Positions 49,401 to 58,515 are shown, counted from the stretch's first letter. The stretch: DNA of 64,000 bases from Odontocerum albicorne (GCA_949825065.1 OX463856.1:18348632-18412631); one strand, 5' to 3'. Made by a program: numbers and translations. Notes: a model not told the origin generated them from the letters alone.

Positions 49401-50079
49401 CAGTCTTCTTGCGATAAATATTCCTTGTTCTCTTGGTCAAACAGCTTGAAGATTTTTTCTAAGAATTCCTGAAAATAAAGAAAAATGGAAATTAGATGCT
49501 GAAAATTAAATTTGATTGTATTTTTTATCGAAAGTGGGAATTTCTTTTCAGTATATTCTTACGAGTTCATTCTAATTTTCTTTTGCCCCATTTTCTAATC
49601 TTTGAACAAATCCCTTTCCTCTAGTTCTACCATTTTTGTCCAGATTTTTTTTCTTTAATTCGTACAAATATTATCTTTTTTTGTAAAGTGTATTATTAAT
49701 TAATACATAATAAAAGGACAATTTTTATACTCTCCTCAAAGGCGCTCTAACTTGAGATTCGAGCCCACTTTTATTGAGTGATTGAAAATAAAACAAGTCG
49801 AGTTTAAGTGTAGGAAGGTGGTGGCTGCGGCCATAAGATTAAGAACTCGTGCATCTGCACATGTTTAGAAAAATATATTTGGTAAAAAAAAACTTACCAA
49901 GGGAAGACGGAATGTAAAGAAATCTTTGTAGATCTTTCCATTTGTGATAGTAATACATTCCGCTTCAGGTGGAGTATAATATATGTGTGTTGTGTTCATA
50001 TTCAACCACAATTTTTTATAAAACTTTCCAAAAAGATTAGTCTTTCCTAAAGTTGCATGCGCCACCCATTTCTCTAACA
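28908..50079 (-). CDS. Nox5: NADPH oxidase 5 (Ca2+-regulated NOX), 20 exons traced, 5' end missing
   Basis: Makes superoxide by moving electrons from NADPH through FAD and two hemes across a membrane, switched on by Ca2+ at N-terminal EF-hands. Exons on the minus strand, 5' to 3': 50079-49898, 49468-49374, 47664-47553, 46204-46107, 43764-43705, 42255-42135, 41537-41387, 40871-40661, 40285-40059, 39562-39374, 38912-38719, 37776-37455, 36965-36827, 36069-35876, 34703-34592, 33583-33360, 31912-31776, 31459-31250, 30047-29844, 29105-28908 (stop TAA 28910-28908). Every intron is GT-AG and every junction keeps phase; exons 2-20 total 3198 bp (1065 codons plus stop). Motifs seen: EF-hand loops, heme His pairs, HPFTISSAPE, DGPYGAP, TGIGVTPFAS, YCGPPQLA. 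No ATG is found in the first exon and an in-frame TGA lies just upstream, so the start is elsewhere. Human NOX5 is 765 aa; the excess is mainly an insertion between FAD and NADPH motifs. Exon borders are read by eye. Confidence 0.93.
29705..29741. repeat. 13-bp hairpin extending to about 22 bp
   Basis: ACTATTAACTCTC and its complement lie around an 11-nt loop; pairing continues outward with mismatches through TATATGCAT/GCGTATA. Confidence 0.88.
30300..30833. mobile_element. piggyBac-type MITE in a NOX5 intron
   Basis: TTAA at 30296-30299 and 30834-30837. The ends start CCCTTCCTGTCCTGTG and, complemented, CCTTTCCCTTTCTGTG, an imperfect inverted repeat. It is 534 bp, non-coding, and lies between NOX5 exons 18 and 19. 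Confidence 0.6.
31776..36965 (-). CDS. Nox5: NOX5 exons 13-17: long insertion between FAD and NADPH motifs
   Basis: Exon 13 starts EYLWLHIRGVGQWTNRLYNW, which matches the start of the NADPH domain of animal NOX5. Exons 14-17 then add a long basic, hydrophilic stretch: QIEQVLTGKKKS, TKKKKSLEFSPLTG, KTRSMPDIQVKSKKRERI, LKEYARSESEK, and ARRRLSKTLNPDKDPETG. Exons 13-17 together encode about 269 residues; by memory of human NOX5 the equivalent stretch is about 70. Serine next to basic runs suggests phosphorylation or calmodulin/lipid contacts, which is inference. Phases are consistent at all junctions (2, 1, 2, 1, 0). Confidence 0.88.
32522..32600 (+). mobile_element. SINE-1 head fragment
   Basis: ACCTCCATGGCCTAGTTGGT (A box region) and AGGGTTCAATTCC (B box) are present; the body is absent. 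It lies in a NOX5 intron. Confidence 0.55.
35704..35778. repeat. imperfect 27-bp hairpin
   Basis: TACAATTCATGTTTGGCAGC, then TATTAAA, is mirrored by complemented TACAATTTATGTTTGACAGC, then TACTAAA, with three mismatches. Confidence 0.85.
36289..36330. repeat. perfect 15-bp hairpin, 12-nt loop
   Basis: GTCCAGTTAATTATA (36289-36303) is complemented at 36316-36330, in the intron between NOX5 exons 13 and 14. Confidence 0.93.
36615..36795 (+). mobile_element. SINE-1 copy beside NOX5 exon 13
   Basis: Head CATGTGGTCTAATTGTAAAA, body TGGTTTTCACTTAAAGCC, tail TCTTTCTGGCTAGCTGGAAG and CCACCAAGTTGTATTTTATA. It ends about 35 bp from the exon 13 donor. Confidence 0.75.
37455..40285 (-). CDS. Nox5: NOX5 exons 9-12: heme-binding transmembrane domain and FAD motif
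   Basis: Exon 9 (40059-40285) begins SIDRWLVPPKPKDP and carries a hydrophobic segment around NNYVFLMFFGAFIILNLGLF. Exon 10 (39374-39562) carries histidines in DQHIYLHKVTG and SVLHTLMHL, which place one His of each heme-ligand pair on one helix. Exon 11 (38719-38912) encodes an extracellular loop and a helix around ALMVILVIMFICSQAF. Exon 12 (37455-37776) supplies the second pair in FYWTHLLYIPFWIILIFHG (the two His have 13 residues between them), then the FAD-binding FHPGDYVFINIP and EWHPFTISSAPE motifs. Together these match the ferric reductase-like transmembrane and FAD_binding_8 domains of the NOX family. Confidence 0.92.
38002..38508. mobile_element. possible pogo-like MITE in a NOX5 intron
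   Basis: The left end reads TAGATTCCGGTTAATTAGG and the complemented right end TAGATTCTGCTTTAACG, a weak inverted pair of the Tigger/pogo kind. It is non-coding and lies between exons 11 and 12. Confidence 0.35.
38561..38616. repeat. perfect 20-bp hairpin, 16-nt loop
   Basis: AAGACATTTAGAGAACAAAG (38561-38580) is exactly complemented at 38597-38616. It lies in the NOX5 intron just 3' of exon 11. Confidence 0.95.
39015..39165 (-). mobile_element. SINE-1 copy in a NOX5 intron
   Basis: GACCAAGCAGAAAGATGTTA, AAGAGGCCTTAAGTGAAAAC and a decayed head near AAGTAGGCCATGGAGGTTGC. Confidence 0.6.
40425..40515 (-). mobile_element. SINE-1 head, degenerate
   Basis: GGAAATCGAAGCCACAACCC, GCAAGCGTTTTATTAACTAG and GGCATGGAAG resemble the complemented tRNA-like head. 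Confidence 0.45.
40661..50079 (-). CDS. Nox5: NOX5 exons 1-8: N-terminal region and EF-hand module
   Basis: Exon 1 (49898-50079) encodes about 60 residues starting near LEKWVAHATLGKTNLFGKF; its 5' border is uncertain (acceptor AG at 50081-50080 or 50075-50074). Exon 2 has a degenerate loop DQENKEYLSQED (E instead of G at position 6, D at 12). Exon 4 has a canonical loop DQDNDGIATPEE. Exon 7 has DKDNSGSISLQE. A fourth canonical loop, DLDGDGLIQQRE, is split by the exon 7/8 intron. Exon 8 ends with a degenerate DADPMRRGAITFE. Exon 5 (60 bp) and exon 6 form the linker between EF pairs. These loops should bind Ca2+ and relieve autoinhibition, as known for NOX5. SINE copies and MITEs lie in the introns; none interrupts an exon. 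Confidence 0.88.
42300..42500 (-). mobile_element. SINE-1 copy
   Basis: Reverse orientation: ATACAATACAACCTGCCAG, GCCATATGGCAATACC, CAACTAACAAGAGAGATG and a weak head ending in CATAGAGGTTGG. Confidence 0.7.
42552..42738 (+). mobile_element. SINE-1 (tRNA-derived), best copy
   Basis: The tRNA-like head has an A box (TGGCCTGGTGGTAAGAC) and a B box (GGTTCGATCCC). The body holds GGTTAACACTTAGGGCCC, and the tail ACATCTTTCTGGTTGGTTGG, AAGAGATTGCCACATGGCAG and ACCAGG then poly-A. No acceptor-stem pairing is kept, so it is not a tRNA gene. It lies in the intron between NOX5 exons 5 and 6, next to two more copies. Confidence 0.85.
42740..42935 (+). mobile_element. SINE-1 copy, degenerate head
   Basis: Tandem to the copy at 42552. 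The tail AACATCTTTCTGTTTGGTTG, CCACATGGCAAAAA and CACCAGATTGTATTGTATAC is clear; the tRNA head is decayed. Confidence 0.7.
44657..45600 (+). mobile_element. non-LTR retrotransposon 3' end with GC-rich UTR
   Basis: The coding part MKQRRFLHLSVLMHKITSTK, then NHNLTLFKGSFSYSASKCWN and ELPQALK, is the C-terminus of a jockey-superfamily-like reverse transcriptase. A 3' UTR with two copies of a GC-rich unit follows and ends CAATAAACCTG near 45590. ORFs at 44984-45497 are UTR shadows. It sits between NOX5 exons 4 and 5. Confidence 0.7.
45221..45525 (+). repeat. two direct copies of a GC-rich unit (period 185)
   Basis: Units at 45221-45340 and 45406-45525 share GGGTGTGGGCTG, GGGCTCGCCCTA, TGGGGTGTATCT, GGCCGGGGG and GATGAGCCCAGACCTTTT, in a window otherwise about two-thirds AT. 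Confidence 0.8.
46640..46830. repeat. dispersed repeat shared with 59380-59550
   Basis: Shared blocks in order: ATTTTTACACA, ATGTTTCAAATAAA/ATATTTCAAATAAAC, TTTTGTGAGTTGG/TTTTGTGGATTG and CCACATTTTAGA/CCCATTTTAAGA. The type is unknown. Confidence 0.45.
47747..47967. mobile_element. hairpin MITE, copy 1 (NOX5 intron)
   Basis: A 221-bp element with long inverted ends: CTATAGTTCAGAAAATGTAG and inward GGATGAGTCCTGTGATAGCT, mirrored at the right. The core starts CGATGTTCAGTAATTTTAAT. A nearly identical copy is at 60392-60613. It lies between NOX5 exons 2 and 3. Confidence 0.85.
48985..49185 (-). mobile_element. SINE-1 copy in a NOX5 intron
   Basis: ATACAGTACAACTTGGTAGA, TGTGGCAATCTCTTCTAGC, GGTCTTAAGGGAAAGCCAGA and the head AACTAAGCCACGGAGGTCAT, all complemented. 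Confidence 0.75.
49287..49337. repeat. short tandem repeats (7-mers)
   Basis: TTGGTCA-type units are followed by GGTGCCA four times in a row (49308-49335), 37 bp from the NOX5 exon 2 donor. Confidence 0.9.
49700..49860 (-). repeat. dispersed repeat family 3 copy (NOX5 intron 1)
   Basis: CTCCTCAAAGGCGCTCTAAC, TTGAGATTCGAGCCCAC and AGTCGAGTTTAAGTGTAGGA. It ends next to the exon 1 donor. Confidence 0.5.
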
Positions 50080-50367
50080 CTTTGAATCATACGAAATGTT
50101 AATTGAAATGACATAATGATTTTTTTTAATAGTTAATTAAATTGACTGGTTTAGACTTTGTATGACATTTTACAACAATAAAAAATCAATTTAATTGAAA
50201 TACTCAAGAAAATAAAAATTAACCAAAAATAAAGATCATCAATTCATTAAATATTACGAAACGATAATATAACTATTGCAATAACAAAATAAATACGAGT
50301 ACATTAAAATAACGAAAAATACACTGTTATTGCCAGAACCACTCAAAAATAGACTATATGGTAAATA

Positions 50368-51659
50368 CGAGGGTTGCTACTTAAGTTTGGAGATATGGCC
50401 ACACCAGTGTAGACCACGTCCAATCTGACATCAGCATCGTAAAGTTTGACGTTTTTAATGGTATATATGCTCAGAAAGATTTGTCATACGAGTGCTATTT
50501 ATGTTGTTTACAGTGACTTGAAAAATTCATCTCGGCCAAAAATGGAATTAAATCGTATACAGTTTCGTGCGATGATTTTTTATGATTTTCGACGTGGACT
50601 AACTCAACAACAGTGTGCTGATCAACTCGCTTCGACTTTTGGTGATGAAGCACCATCCCGGGCCACTGTGTTTCGCTGGTTTTCCGAATTCAATCGTGGT
50701 CGTAGTTTACTCCAGGACGAATTTCGTGAAGGTTGTCCAAAATCGGTTATTGTGCCAGAAAACATCAATGCTGTGCGTGAACTGATATTGTAAGATCGTC
50801 ATGTGACTTATCGTGAGATTGAGGCATGTTTGGGCATTAGTTCCACTTGCATATATTCGATATTGCATGAACATTTGGCCGTCAACAAGATTTGTTCGCG
50901 TTGGATACCGCATAATTTGACAATCGCTCAAAAAAAGGCTCGTGTCGATTGGTCCAAAGAAATGTTAAAAAAATTCGATCGCGGTGCTTCAAAAGGCGTC
51001 TATAAGATCGTGACAGGCGACGAATCATGGACCTATGCATATGAGCCAGAAATTAAACAGCAGTCGACTGTATGGGTCTTTCAAGACGAGCCAAATCCAA
51101 CAAAACTTGTTCGCGCACGAAGCACTTCGAAGCAAATGGTGGATTGTTTCATCGGTATAAATGGTCATGTCGCAACAGTGCCTTTAGTGGAACGTCATAC
51201 GGTCAATTCTAAATGGTACACCACCATTTGTTTTCCAGAAATGTTCGGAGAAATGAGGAAAACCAGCCGCCGAAGACAGATCATTCTCTACCACGACAAT
51301 GCGAGCTCTCACACATCGGCTCAAACAAGTGACTTTTTGAGCTCTCAAAACATCAAATTGATGGGTCATCCACCGTACAGCCCTGATTTGGCACCCAATG
51401 ACTTCTTTTTATTCCAGAACATCAAAAATAAATTGCGAGGACAACATTTTTCGACGCCTGAAGAAGTGGTTGATGCGTTCAAAACGCATGTTTTGAAGTT
51501 ACCTCATTCGGAGTGGAAAAAGTGCTTCGAAAATTGGTCCAAACGAATGCAAAAGTGTATTGATCTTCATGAAGAGTATTTTGAAAAACAATAAAGCTAT
51601 TTTCGATGATAAATATTTGTTTTTACTTGCATGTCTCAAAACTTAAGTAGCAACCCTCG
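50368..51659 (+). mobile_element. full-length mariner element
   Basis: TA on both sides. Terminal repeats read CGAGGGTTGCTACTTAAGTT on the left and the same 20 bases on the complemented right end. Length is 1292 bp, normal for mariner. It sits about 290 bp upstream of the first traced NOX5 exon, in opposite orientation. Confidence 0.95.
50542..51594 (+). pseudogene. mariner transposase with one in-frame stop
   Basis: Start MELNRIQFRAMIFYDFRRGL at 50542, end YFEKQ at 51594; 350 codons, normal for the family. The N-terminal helix-turn-helix is around LTQQQCADQL and SRATVFRWF. Signatures are WIPHNLT and YSPDLAPNDFFLF. The DD34D triad falls at D160 (TGDESW), D252 (YHDNASSH) and D287 (APNDFF). 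A TAA at 50791-50793 (codon 84), after AVRELIL, interrupts the frame, which continues unchanged as DRHVTYREIEACLG. This is a point change in an otherwise open gene. An alternative upstream ATG at 50446 exists but is less likely. Confidence 0.93.
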
Positions 51660-51669
51660 TATAATCGAA

Positions 51670-54330
51670 TATTGTGCACAGCTTCAGGACTGCCGCGTTA
51701 AATGAATAAATCAGAATTTACTTTAAAAACTCGAACAAATCACGTCTGGCAGCTATAACAGCGCCTAAGCGTGTGTGAACTTCAAATATTCCAGATAAGC
51801 TCGTACGTTTGAAGAAATTGCTATATAACAATAAGCCTATACGATTTAGTATTTATAACCATGTACACAAAATAATAACTTAACAAATAACCAGACTTGT
51901 AAAAAAATTAAATTCATTCGCTTTTCGTGAAATTCGTTCAGATTTGAATGGGTTTATTTTTTATTATACTGAATCAGTTCCAGTACCTTTTTTACTGTTT
52001 TGATAATATTATATTTCCAGTAAGTGAAATTATGTTTTATTTTAATAATAATGAATAAATTATTTGTAAAGCGCTCTTTTGTAATCAAATATGCATATGC
52101 TCTTAAGGGTGCCTTTTTTAATAAATAAAAGGCAGCTTACAAGCGTCAGCTCATTAATTTAGACGGTATGAGATCTGAATGTATGATAAAAACTGTATTG
52201 ATAATAAAATATCTATCCACGACACCATTGACAACGGCAATTCTGCCTAAGATGTTTGCCTAATATCTAGATTGTTATAAGCCAATTCATTCATTCATAT
52301 GGCACCCTTCAACATATCCGAATTGGTAATTCAGAAAATTAAAGAACTTCATTAATCGAGCTTTTGGGCTTAACATCACGTGATCGCACGTATCAGCAAT
52401 ACTACTTCACGTGAAGAGGCAAGAACACTCGTTCACGTCTAACTTGCCAGACAGGGATCTTTACTTTTTTTTTCGGATACTGTCAGAAATCAAAACGGGG
52501 GAAGTTAAACGTCTTACTAACCAGGTGTAATTACGACTCAATAATTATGTAGGATGATAAAATCATATGGGACTGGTTTAGAAAACCACGAAACATTTTT
52601 TAGCCGCTGGCTTCAGTTAGCGGGAGTAAAAATATTCGTTTCTGTGTCTCTATATAATCCATTAAAAATCCTCTGGGGAAGGTATTTTAGAATAAAGGTA
52701 CTATGGTAGCTACCCAAGAGCTGCGCTGCTTTATCGTCTACAAGGTACATGACAAATCGATCACCTATCTTACGAAATCCACCATTATTATAATGAAAAT
52801 TGGAGTCTTGGTCTGATGACTAAGGACGTGTAGGATACTCATATTTGACAATGAAAAAAAGAGGAAATATTTCATAATCAGCATTTATTTACCCCAAAAA
52901 AGGACTTGTCCGATTAAAATAAGGTATCTGGAAACCTTGTTTGTCCACCGCCAAAGCTCTTTTATTAATTACTTATCACCAGTTTACTATATAAATACGA
53001 CTCGATTTACAATAAACATAGTTTTAAAATCTGAATTAAATGTTTTGATCAATTAGAGATAATCATGTGGAACATAAAAATAACTGGTGACAGGTGACAG
53101 TATTAATAAATTTGAAGACAGGTATGTTTTATAATAATATGGCATTATAATTGCTAGCAATATGGTAATACCATTTCTATTCACTTTACGAGTATATTAG
53201 CAAGTTGCGAAAATATGTTATCGCTGTCAGTAGTAATCTATGATCGGTTTTACAAAATAAGAGCCTCAATTGATTATAACGCACAAAGAGGCCATATTCG
53301 TTAATAATTAAAATAGATATTGAACCCAGAAATCCACGTAAAAAAGGGTTTGTCTGGTAAAAAGAGGATGTCTGGGAGCCGTAAGAACGTGAGTGGAATC
53401 TGTGTTTCTGACGGAAAAACAGAGGTTTAGTTTCAATAATTTATATCAACCATTTCAACAGATTTAATTCCTATCAGGGCGCGTTTTAACCCCCTTACAT
53501 AGTTTCTTAACTCGCAATTCCTTACTGATCATGAGAGTTTTGACAGCAACCTTTTTTTCATTTAATTTAGTCCCTTTGCCCTGTTACAATTTATATGGCC
53601 ATCCAGATCAATTAACAGACCGCATTTTGTGGGGCTTTGAGAAAAATAGTGTTTTAAAATAGAGAAGAGCTATCTTTAGTTATACGTTGAACTATTTTCG
53701 GTATCATATTATATCAGTATCATAGCAGCTATCCTTTTCACACTCCAGCAGAAAAAGGACTTCCATGGGGAAAATTCGTCTTCAAAGAATTAAATCTCGT
53801 TCTCTTACGAGTATATGATCGTGAAGGAGTCTAATTCATTCTTAAATACAGCATGGATGGAGGAGAGACAACAGAATACCTCTGTTAAAAAACACAATCT
53901 AGGTACGTGTATAAAACGTTCTATCTAATAATTAAGATGTGCCTCCGGTTTTCCATATTTTATCCACTTGTTTACTCTCCTGTCCGAGATAATAGCATCA
54001 CGTTTAATAAAATATTCAAATAACTGAACCACCGAGTTACAAAAAAGCAGTTTGCTCTCATTTGTGTCTAATTAGATGTTTAATTTGCAGCCCGTTGGCC
54101 AACACCTCTTGAAGAATGAACGCAAAAAAGCAACATAAATATGTATTACACTAAATTATAATATTCCCATATGTTTTGCATTAATTGGACGATCCGTCTG
54201 GCTGCGCATTACGTGTGAATTTCAATATTAGCATACATTATGTAGCACCTCTACATTACCGTCAAATGTGACGACCATAATGCGAAGTTAAAAAAATCTA
54301 TTTTATTAGTTTTTTAAAGATTAGAGTTAG
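51670..54330. other. upstream of traced NOX5 exons, nothing recognised
   Basis: No exon with a matching phase was found on the minus strand. Only family-3 repeat fragments near 51690-51790 and 52060-52160 stand out. Missing NOX5 5' exons could still be hidden here if short. Confidence 0.45.
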
Positions 54331-54339
54331 AGCATTTCA

Positions 54340-54475
54340 TTTAATTTCAAATGACAAATTCATATAGCGTCGTTTAGAGAGTAAATTCTTCCCAAGGGTG
54401 CTCTAAATTAAACCCACAATTATTAAATAAATCACGTTTGACAGCTATAGTAGCGCCCGAGCGAATCATGTATAA
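54340..54475 (-). repeat. dispersed repeat family 3 copy
   Basis: ATAGCGTCGTTTAGAGAGTA, CCCAAGGGTGCTCTAAATTA and AGCTATAGTAGCGCCCGAGC match the copy at 5575; fragments with AGTAGCGCCC also occur at 1-110 and with ACAGCGCCTAAGCG at 51750. Confidence 0.5.
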
Positions 54476-54494
54476 TATTTTCTTTGTACATCTT

Positions 54495-54682
54495 ACAACA
54501 TTGTGGCATTATTGCATTGTGGCAATTTCTTTCAATTAACCATACATATATTTATGAGGCCTTCAGTGAACGCCAGACTGAATATTTAAAAAAAATCTAG
54601 GTTCCAGTAGGAATCGAACCTGCATCAGAAGACCCGGGTCAGAAGACACGCATCTTACCAACTAGCGCACGAAGGTCGTCCC
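54495..54682 (-). mobile_element. SINE-1 copy
   Basis: GGCAATTTCTTTCAATTAAC, GAGGCCTTCAGTGAACGCCA, then the B box complement GGAATCGAACCTGC and the A box region CTTACCAACTAGCGCACG. Confidence 0.75.
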
Positions 54683-54699
54683 AGAAAGCTGTAAGTCAG

Positions 54700-54910
54700 A
54701 CCTGGGTAAATATTTTGGTGGAAGGGCCGCATTGAGAATATAAATATAAGATCGACCCGAAAGGAATATGACTGAGAGAAATGTAAGAAGCATATATGAG
54801 GAGATGGGCGAGGCAAATGTGGTTTTTGTGGAAAGAAGGACGGAGGTTTGTCCTCGACCTACCCCGAAAGGGATATGACGTGATAGTATTGTATGTACGT
54901 ATGTATGCAT
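54700..54910 (+). mobile_element. LINE 3' end
   Basis: Residues NMTERNVRSIYEEMGEANVV and RRTEVCPRP are followed by the 3' end GATATGACGTGATAGTATTG and TATGTACG, shared with 5030-5075. Confidence 0.5.
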
Positions 54911-55994
54911 TTAAGTTTTACAGTTTTGAACATGTGGAACGGGTGGGTGACGAAAGATTTGTCAAACAAATCTAAAATGAAAATTCTAAAACACCACACA
55001 GTCCAAAACACTTTCAGAAGAAAAAAAAAACATAAAGAAATTAGGTAGCGTTTTAATAGACAAATTGTATACCATAAACTATTTGTCGGTCGCTCTTCAA
55101 TTTTTGAGGTTAAAACCCTTGCCAAATATATAATAATATATAATCGTTCCAAGGTTTTATTATGGTTTTTATCAAATCTATCTATCTATGAAGAATCGTT
55201 TCAAGTTTTACTAATCATATTGACAATGCCATAAATATATTAACTTCAATTGTAAAAAAGTTTCTAACCAATTTTCATAGATGTCTGAAAAGATCGTTGA
55301 AAAACATATCAGGGATTCGAAAAATTTGAAAATTATTGACACAGAATGATCAAACACAAGCAATCCATCCAGTGAATATCTCTACTTTCTTATAACAATA
55401 TGTCTCTTGATTTTGAATATTTCGCATAATGTAGATATCTCTGTTGAGGCATGGTCACCCTATTGGCAAAACGAAAACCATATGAATCGAGAATGGAGAT
55501 TTGATTATATTAGAATTTAGCCAAGTAGAGACATGAACATTCTAGGCTGCGGTGACCCGAGGGTATTCTGAGCCTCGCTCCCGATAGTGCTAAGCCGAAG
55601 TCTATGTCAATATGGCATAAATATAGTAGTACATACGGTACATGAGCCTCGTTAGCACTCGTTTATCATGAAACCTACTCTCTGATGGTCGTATGACATC
55701 ATTGTCCGTTTGTTCTTGTTGCCAATTTATATGGGAGACTTTGTACGTATATTGATATTTTTATTTATTTATTGCTTCTTTCCTCTCGCTTATGAATTAT
55801 TTCTTCCTGTGATTATGTGTAATATTGTTTTTGTGGTTTGCTAAAATATTGTTAATATCAGTGATTCGCAACGGGGATATTAATTTTAAGGGTACACAAT
55901 TCTAAGGGGGGCAATAAGAATTTCAAGGGGGTTATATCTTCCACCCCCCTAGGAGTTTCGGGTTCCTGATGGTACCGAAAAAACAATGGGTCTC

Positions 55995-56185
55995 AGTCTG
56001 ATAATAAGAATTCGTCAGGTAACAATACTCGTAAGCGCCGAATACGTGTGCGAGTGTTGCTATCTCTGTACTTGTGGTAGTGTTCCTAACACGTGCAATA
56101 ACGAACGGTGAGTTCCGTGCCTACTCTAGGGTTCTCAACCCGAAGGTTCGATTAAGATGACGATAAATATTGCTCCCGGCAATGC
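55995..56185. repeat. dispersed repeat shared with 32630-32800
   Basis: Shared blocks: GTGCGAGTGTTGCT/GTGTAAGTGTTGCT, GTGCCTACTCTAGGGTTCTC/GTGCCTACCCCAGTGGTTCT, and a following GAAG and GATTAA/CTTAATTAA. GGTTCTCAACC resembles hAT termini. Confidence 0.45.
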
Positions 56186-56699
56186 TATTTAATGTGTGTT
56201 GAATATAATATTATGTTGAATGGGACCATACGAAAGAAAAAAATGTGGTATTTATTAAATATTCTAGTTATAAAAAAGTCTCAGTCTGACCGTGTAGCTT
56301 AAATGTAAACTTCATTCGTTTCACAACTGCAAAAAATGTTTAGTTTTATCTAAAAGCTACTTTCATACGAAATATTTCTATTTTGTAGTAGAAAATATTT
56401 GATTTGTCTATTCTTTTCAAAATTTACATAAAAAATTTCCACGAGAAAAACCCATTAAAGGTTATTTTGTTTTATAAAGTGAGTAAGTTCCATTGTTGGC
56501 AATTCTAAATAATTTTATTAAAATGGTTATTATTTTTTAATTACGCATTCCATCACATGAAGAGGGTGGCTAAGGAAAATAGGGAGTGGAAAACGACTGA
56601 AGTAATAAATATTTAAGGAGATTTGGACTTTAAATACAGGTTTGTAACTGTGAATTAGTGGACAATTAAGTGCGAGTAAGTGTGAGATACTCGTATTGA

Positions 56700-57070
56700 A
56701 CAGGCGGGGGACATTAACTCGTATATTCTACTTGAGTAGAGATCATATGATCGCACGTAGAGGGCACCCAAAGAAAACGTGGTCAAGGATTTTCTTTTCT
56801 ATCTCACATGCACAGAGGACAGAGCGCTATACACCCTATCTCGACACACGTCCATACAACTTCTATGATTTTACTGACTTTCTGCATTTTCTTCTTTCAA
56901 AATATCATTCCCTTGATCCAACCATACTTTATTTGGTTTTTTCTCACACGTCTCCCGCTTACATTTGCAATATATATTTGTTTTATTAGTATTTCTTCAT
57001 TCTTTCGTTCTAAATGCCCAAACAATTTCAGAAATATTTATTTATCTCGTCATTGTCTGTTCCTACATTT
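56700..57070 (-). mobile_element. LINE remnant
   Basis: The plus sequence GAGGACAGAGCGCTATACAC also occurs, as GAGGACAGAGCGCCATAC, in the LINE fragment at 62923; the minus strand has the RSVLCAC pattern of a LINE C-terminus. Confidence 0.45.
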
Positions 57071-57639
57071 ATCCACATCAAATAGGTAGCTAATTATAAC
57101 AAAATGCGAGTAAAAGCCTTATGGTAAAATACTGAATATACATTTTATGCCCTATGCCCATTTTTTTTTATATTTCTTAAATACTCCACTTTTTGACTTA
57201 TACAATACTTTTACTCAACATAGTAGAAATATTATTAATGACATGTCTAATATGAATATATTTTATTTTGAAAGTTTGGAAAACAGTGTTAAATACGAAT
57301 AATAGTTAGTACGAAAAAAATATAAAATTATTTTTCTTCTTTATTGACGTTATTTGAGGGCATTTGTACAGATCAGAGGGCAATATCGTGTCAATTGCTA
57401 TTGTTAAAATTAACTGCATATATTTGAGAGTCATAAATTTAGCGGTGGAAATATATCATAAGAGCTAGACTCATAACTCTTTAACATTTTGAAAGGTTAT
57501 TAGTTTTATAGGCGATTTTTTGCATTATCTAAACAGTTCAACGTTTCCGCCTCACGATCCAGAGGCGTAAACCTTGGGTATGTTGAAGTTGTGCCTTCAT
57601 TCGAGATTACATCAATGATCATAACATTTAATATCTTCA

Positions 57640-57790
57640 TTAACCATTCGTCATTAAAACATGTGAGTAATAAGAACATTCTTATGTGGTTTGGCCATTT
57701 CTAATGGATGACTGACAAAAAATAACGAAATAGGCGAAGACGGAGAACATGAGTGGAATGTGTGGTAAAGAAAAGTCATTGGAATTGTGA
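57640..57790 (+). mobile_element. LINE remnant
   Basis: Reads RILMWFGHF and MTDKK then RNRRRRRT, the LINE RT C-terminal RWFGHV-RMDD pattern with stops. Confidence 0.5.
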
Positions 57791-58084
57791 TTACCTCTAG
57801 TAAAATATTATTTTAATAAGAGAAATTGGAGACTGGCCCATTTTGATGTCAAATACTTGACTTGCCTCCTTGCATTTTTTATACTTTAATATTTGTTACG
57901 CCGTCATTACTTATCTTGCTCTATTGTTTTTGCAATATATATATCATCATGAACCATTCGAGGTGCAATTGAACTAAGCGATTACACTATCTGTTCGGGA
58001 TATATTTTAACTTGAGAAAACATCTCTCACAGGGTACCAGTGCTGATGAAAGGGTTTAAAAATATTTCAACGTTATAATAATTT

Positions 58085-58515
58085 TTTTACGTCGTCCTTT
58101 ACTGTCCATGCAGTGAGACTCTGGAATTAGTTACAAACCAATATAAGACTCGCTCCGTCCTTGGCATGCTTTAAGAAGCGACTGAAAACAACTCTTAATT
58201 TCTAGTCAGAAAAATAACGTGTTTCATTCCTGATTTTTCTTTTCCTTTCCTCTCCACCATCCTTCATTTCCTTTTGATTGATGATATCTCACTTTATATG
58301 AAAAATAATGTTCGGGTGATTGCCCGTCTTTGTGGGGTTCGTGGGCATATGCTCAAGTATGTGTTTATGGATTTCGTGGGGATGGATAGTCATTTGAATG
58401 ATTTATGCGACTACGTAATTTGCTTCTTTAACTTTTGTCTGGTTAGTTGGAAGAGATTGCCGCCTGGCAATACGCCTGCCAGATTTTATTTGCAATAAAA
58501 GTGTTAAATAAATAA
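58085..58515 (+). mobile_element. non-LTR retrotransposon 3' end (5'-truncated)
   Basis: Translates as AVRLWN, stop, LQTNIRLAPSLACFKKRLKT, the C-terminal end of a LINE reverse-transcriptase protein. After about 200 bp of 3' UTR the end reads TGTCTGGTTAGTTGGAAGAG, ATTGCCGCCTGGCAATACGC and CTGCCAG, then a (TAAA)n tail. That tail is the SINE-1 tail. Confidence 0.7.

Noticed and set aside
49865..50080. GTG at 50080 as the NOX5 start codon
   Set aside because: GTG starts are not expected in an animal nuclear gene; the frame continues into a splice donor and has a stop just upstream, so this is an internal exon.
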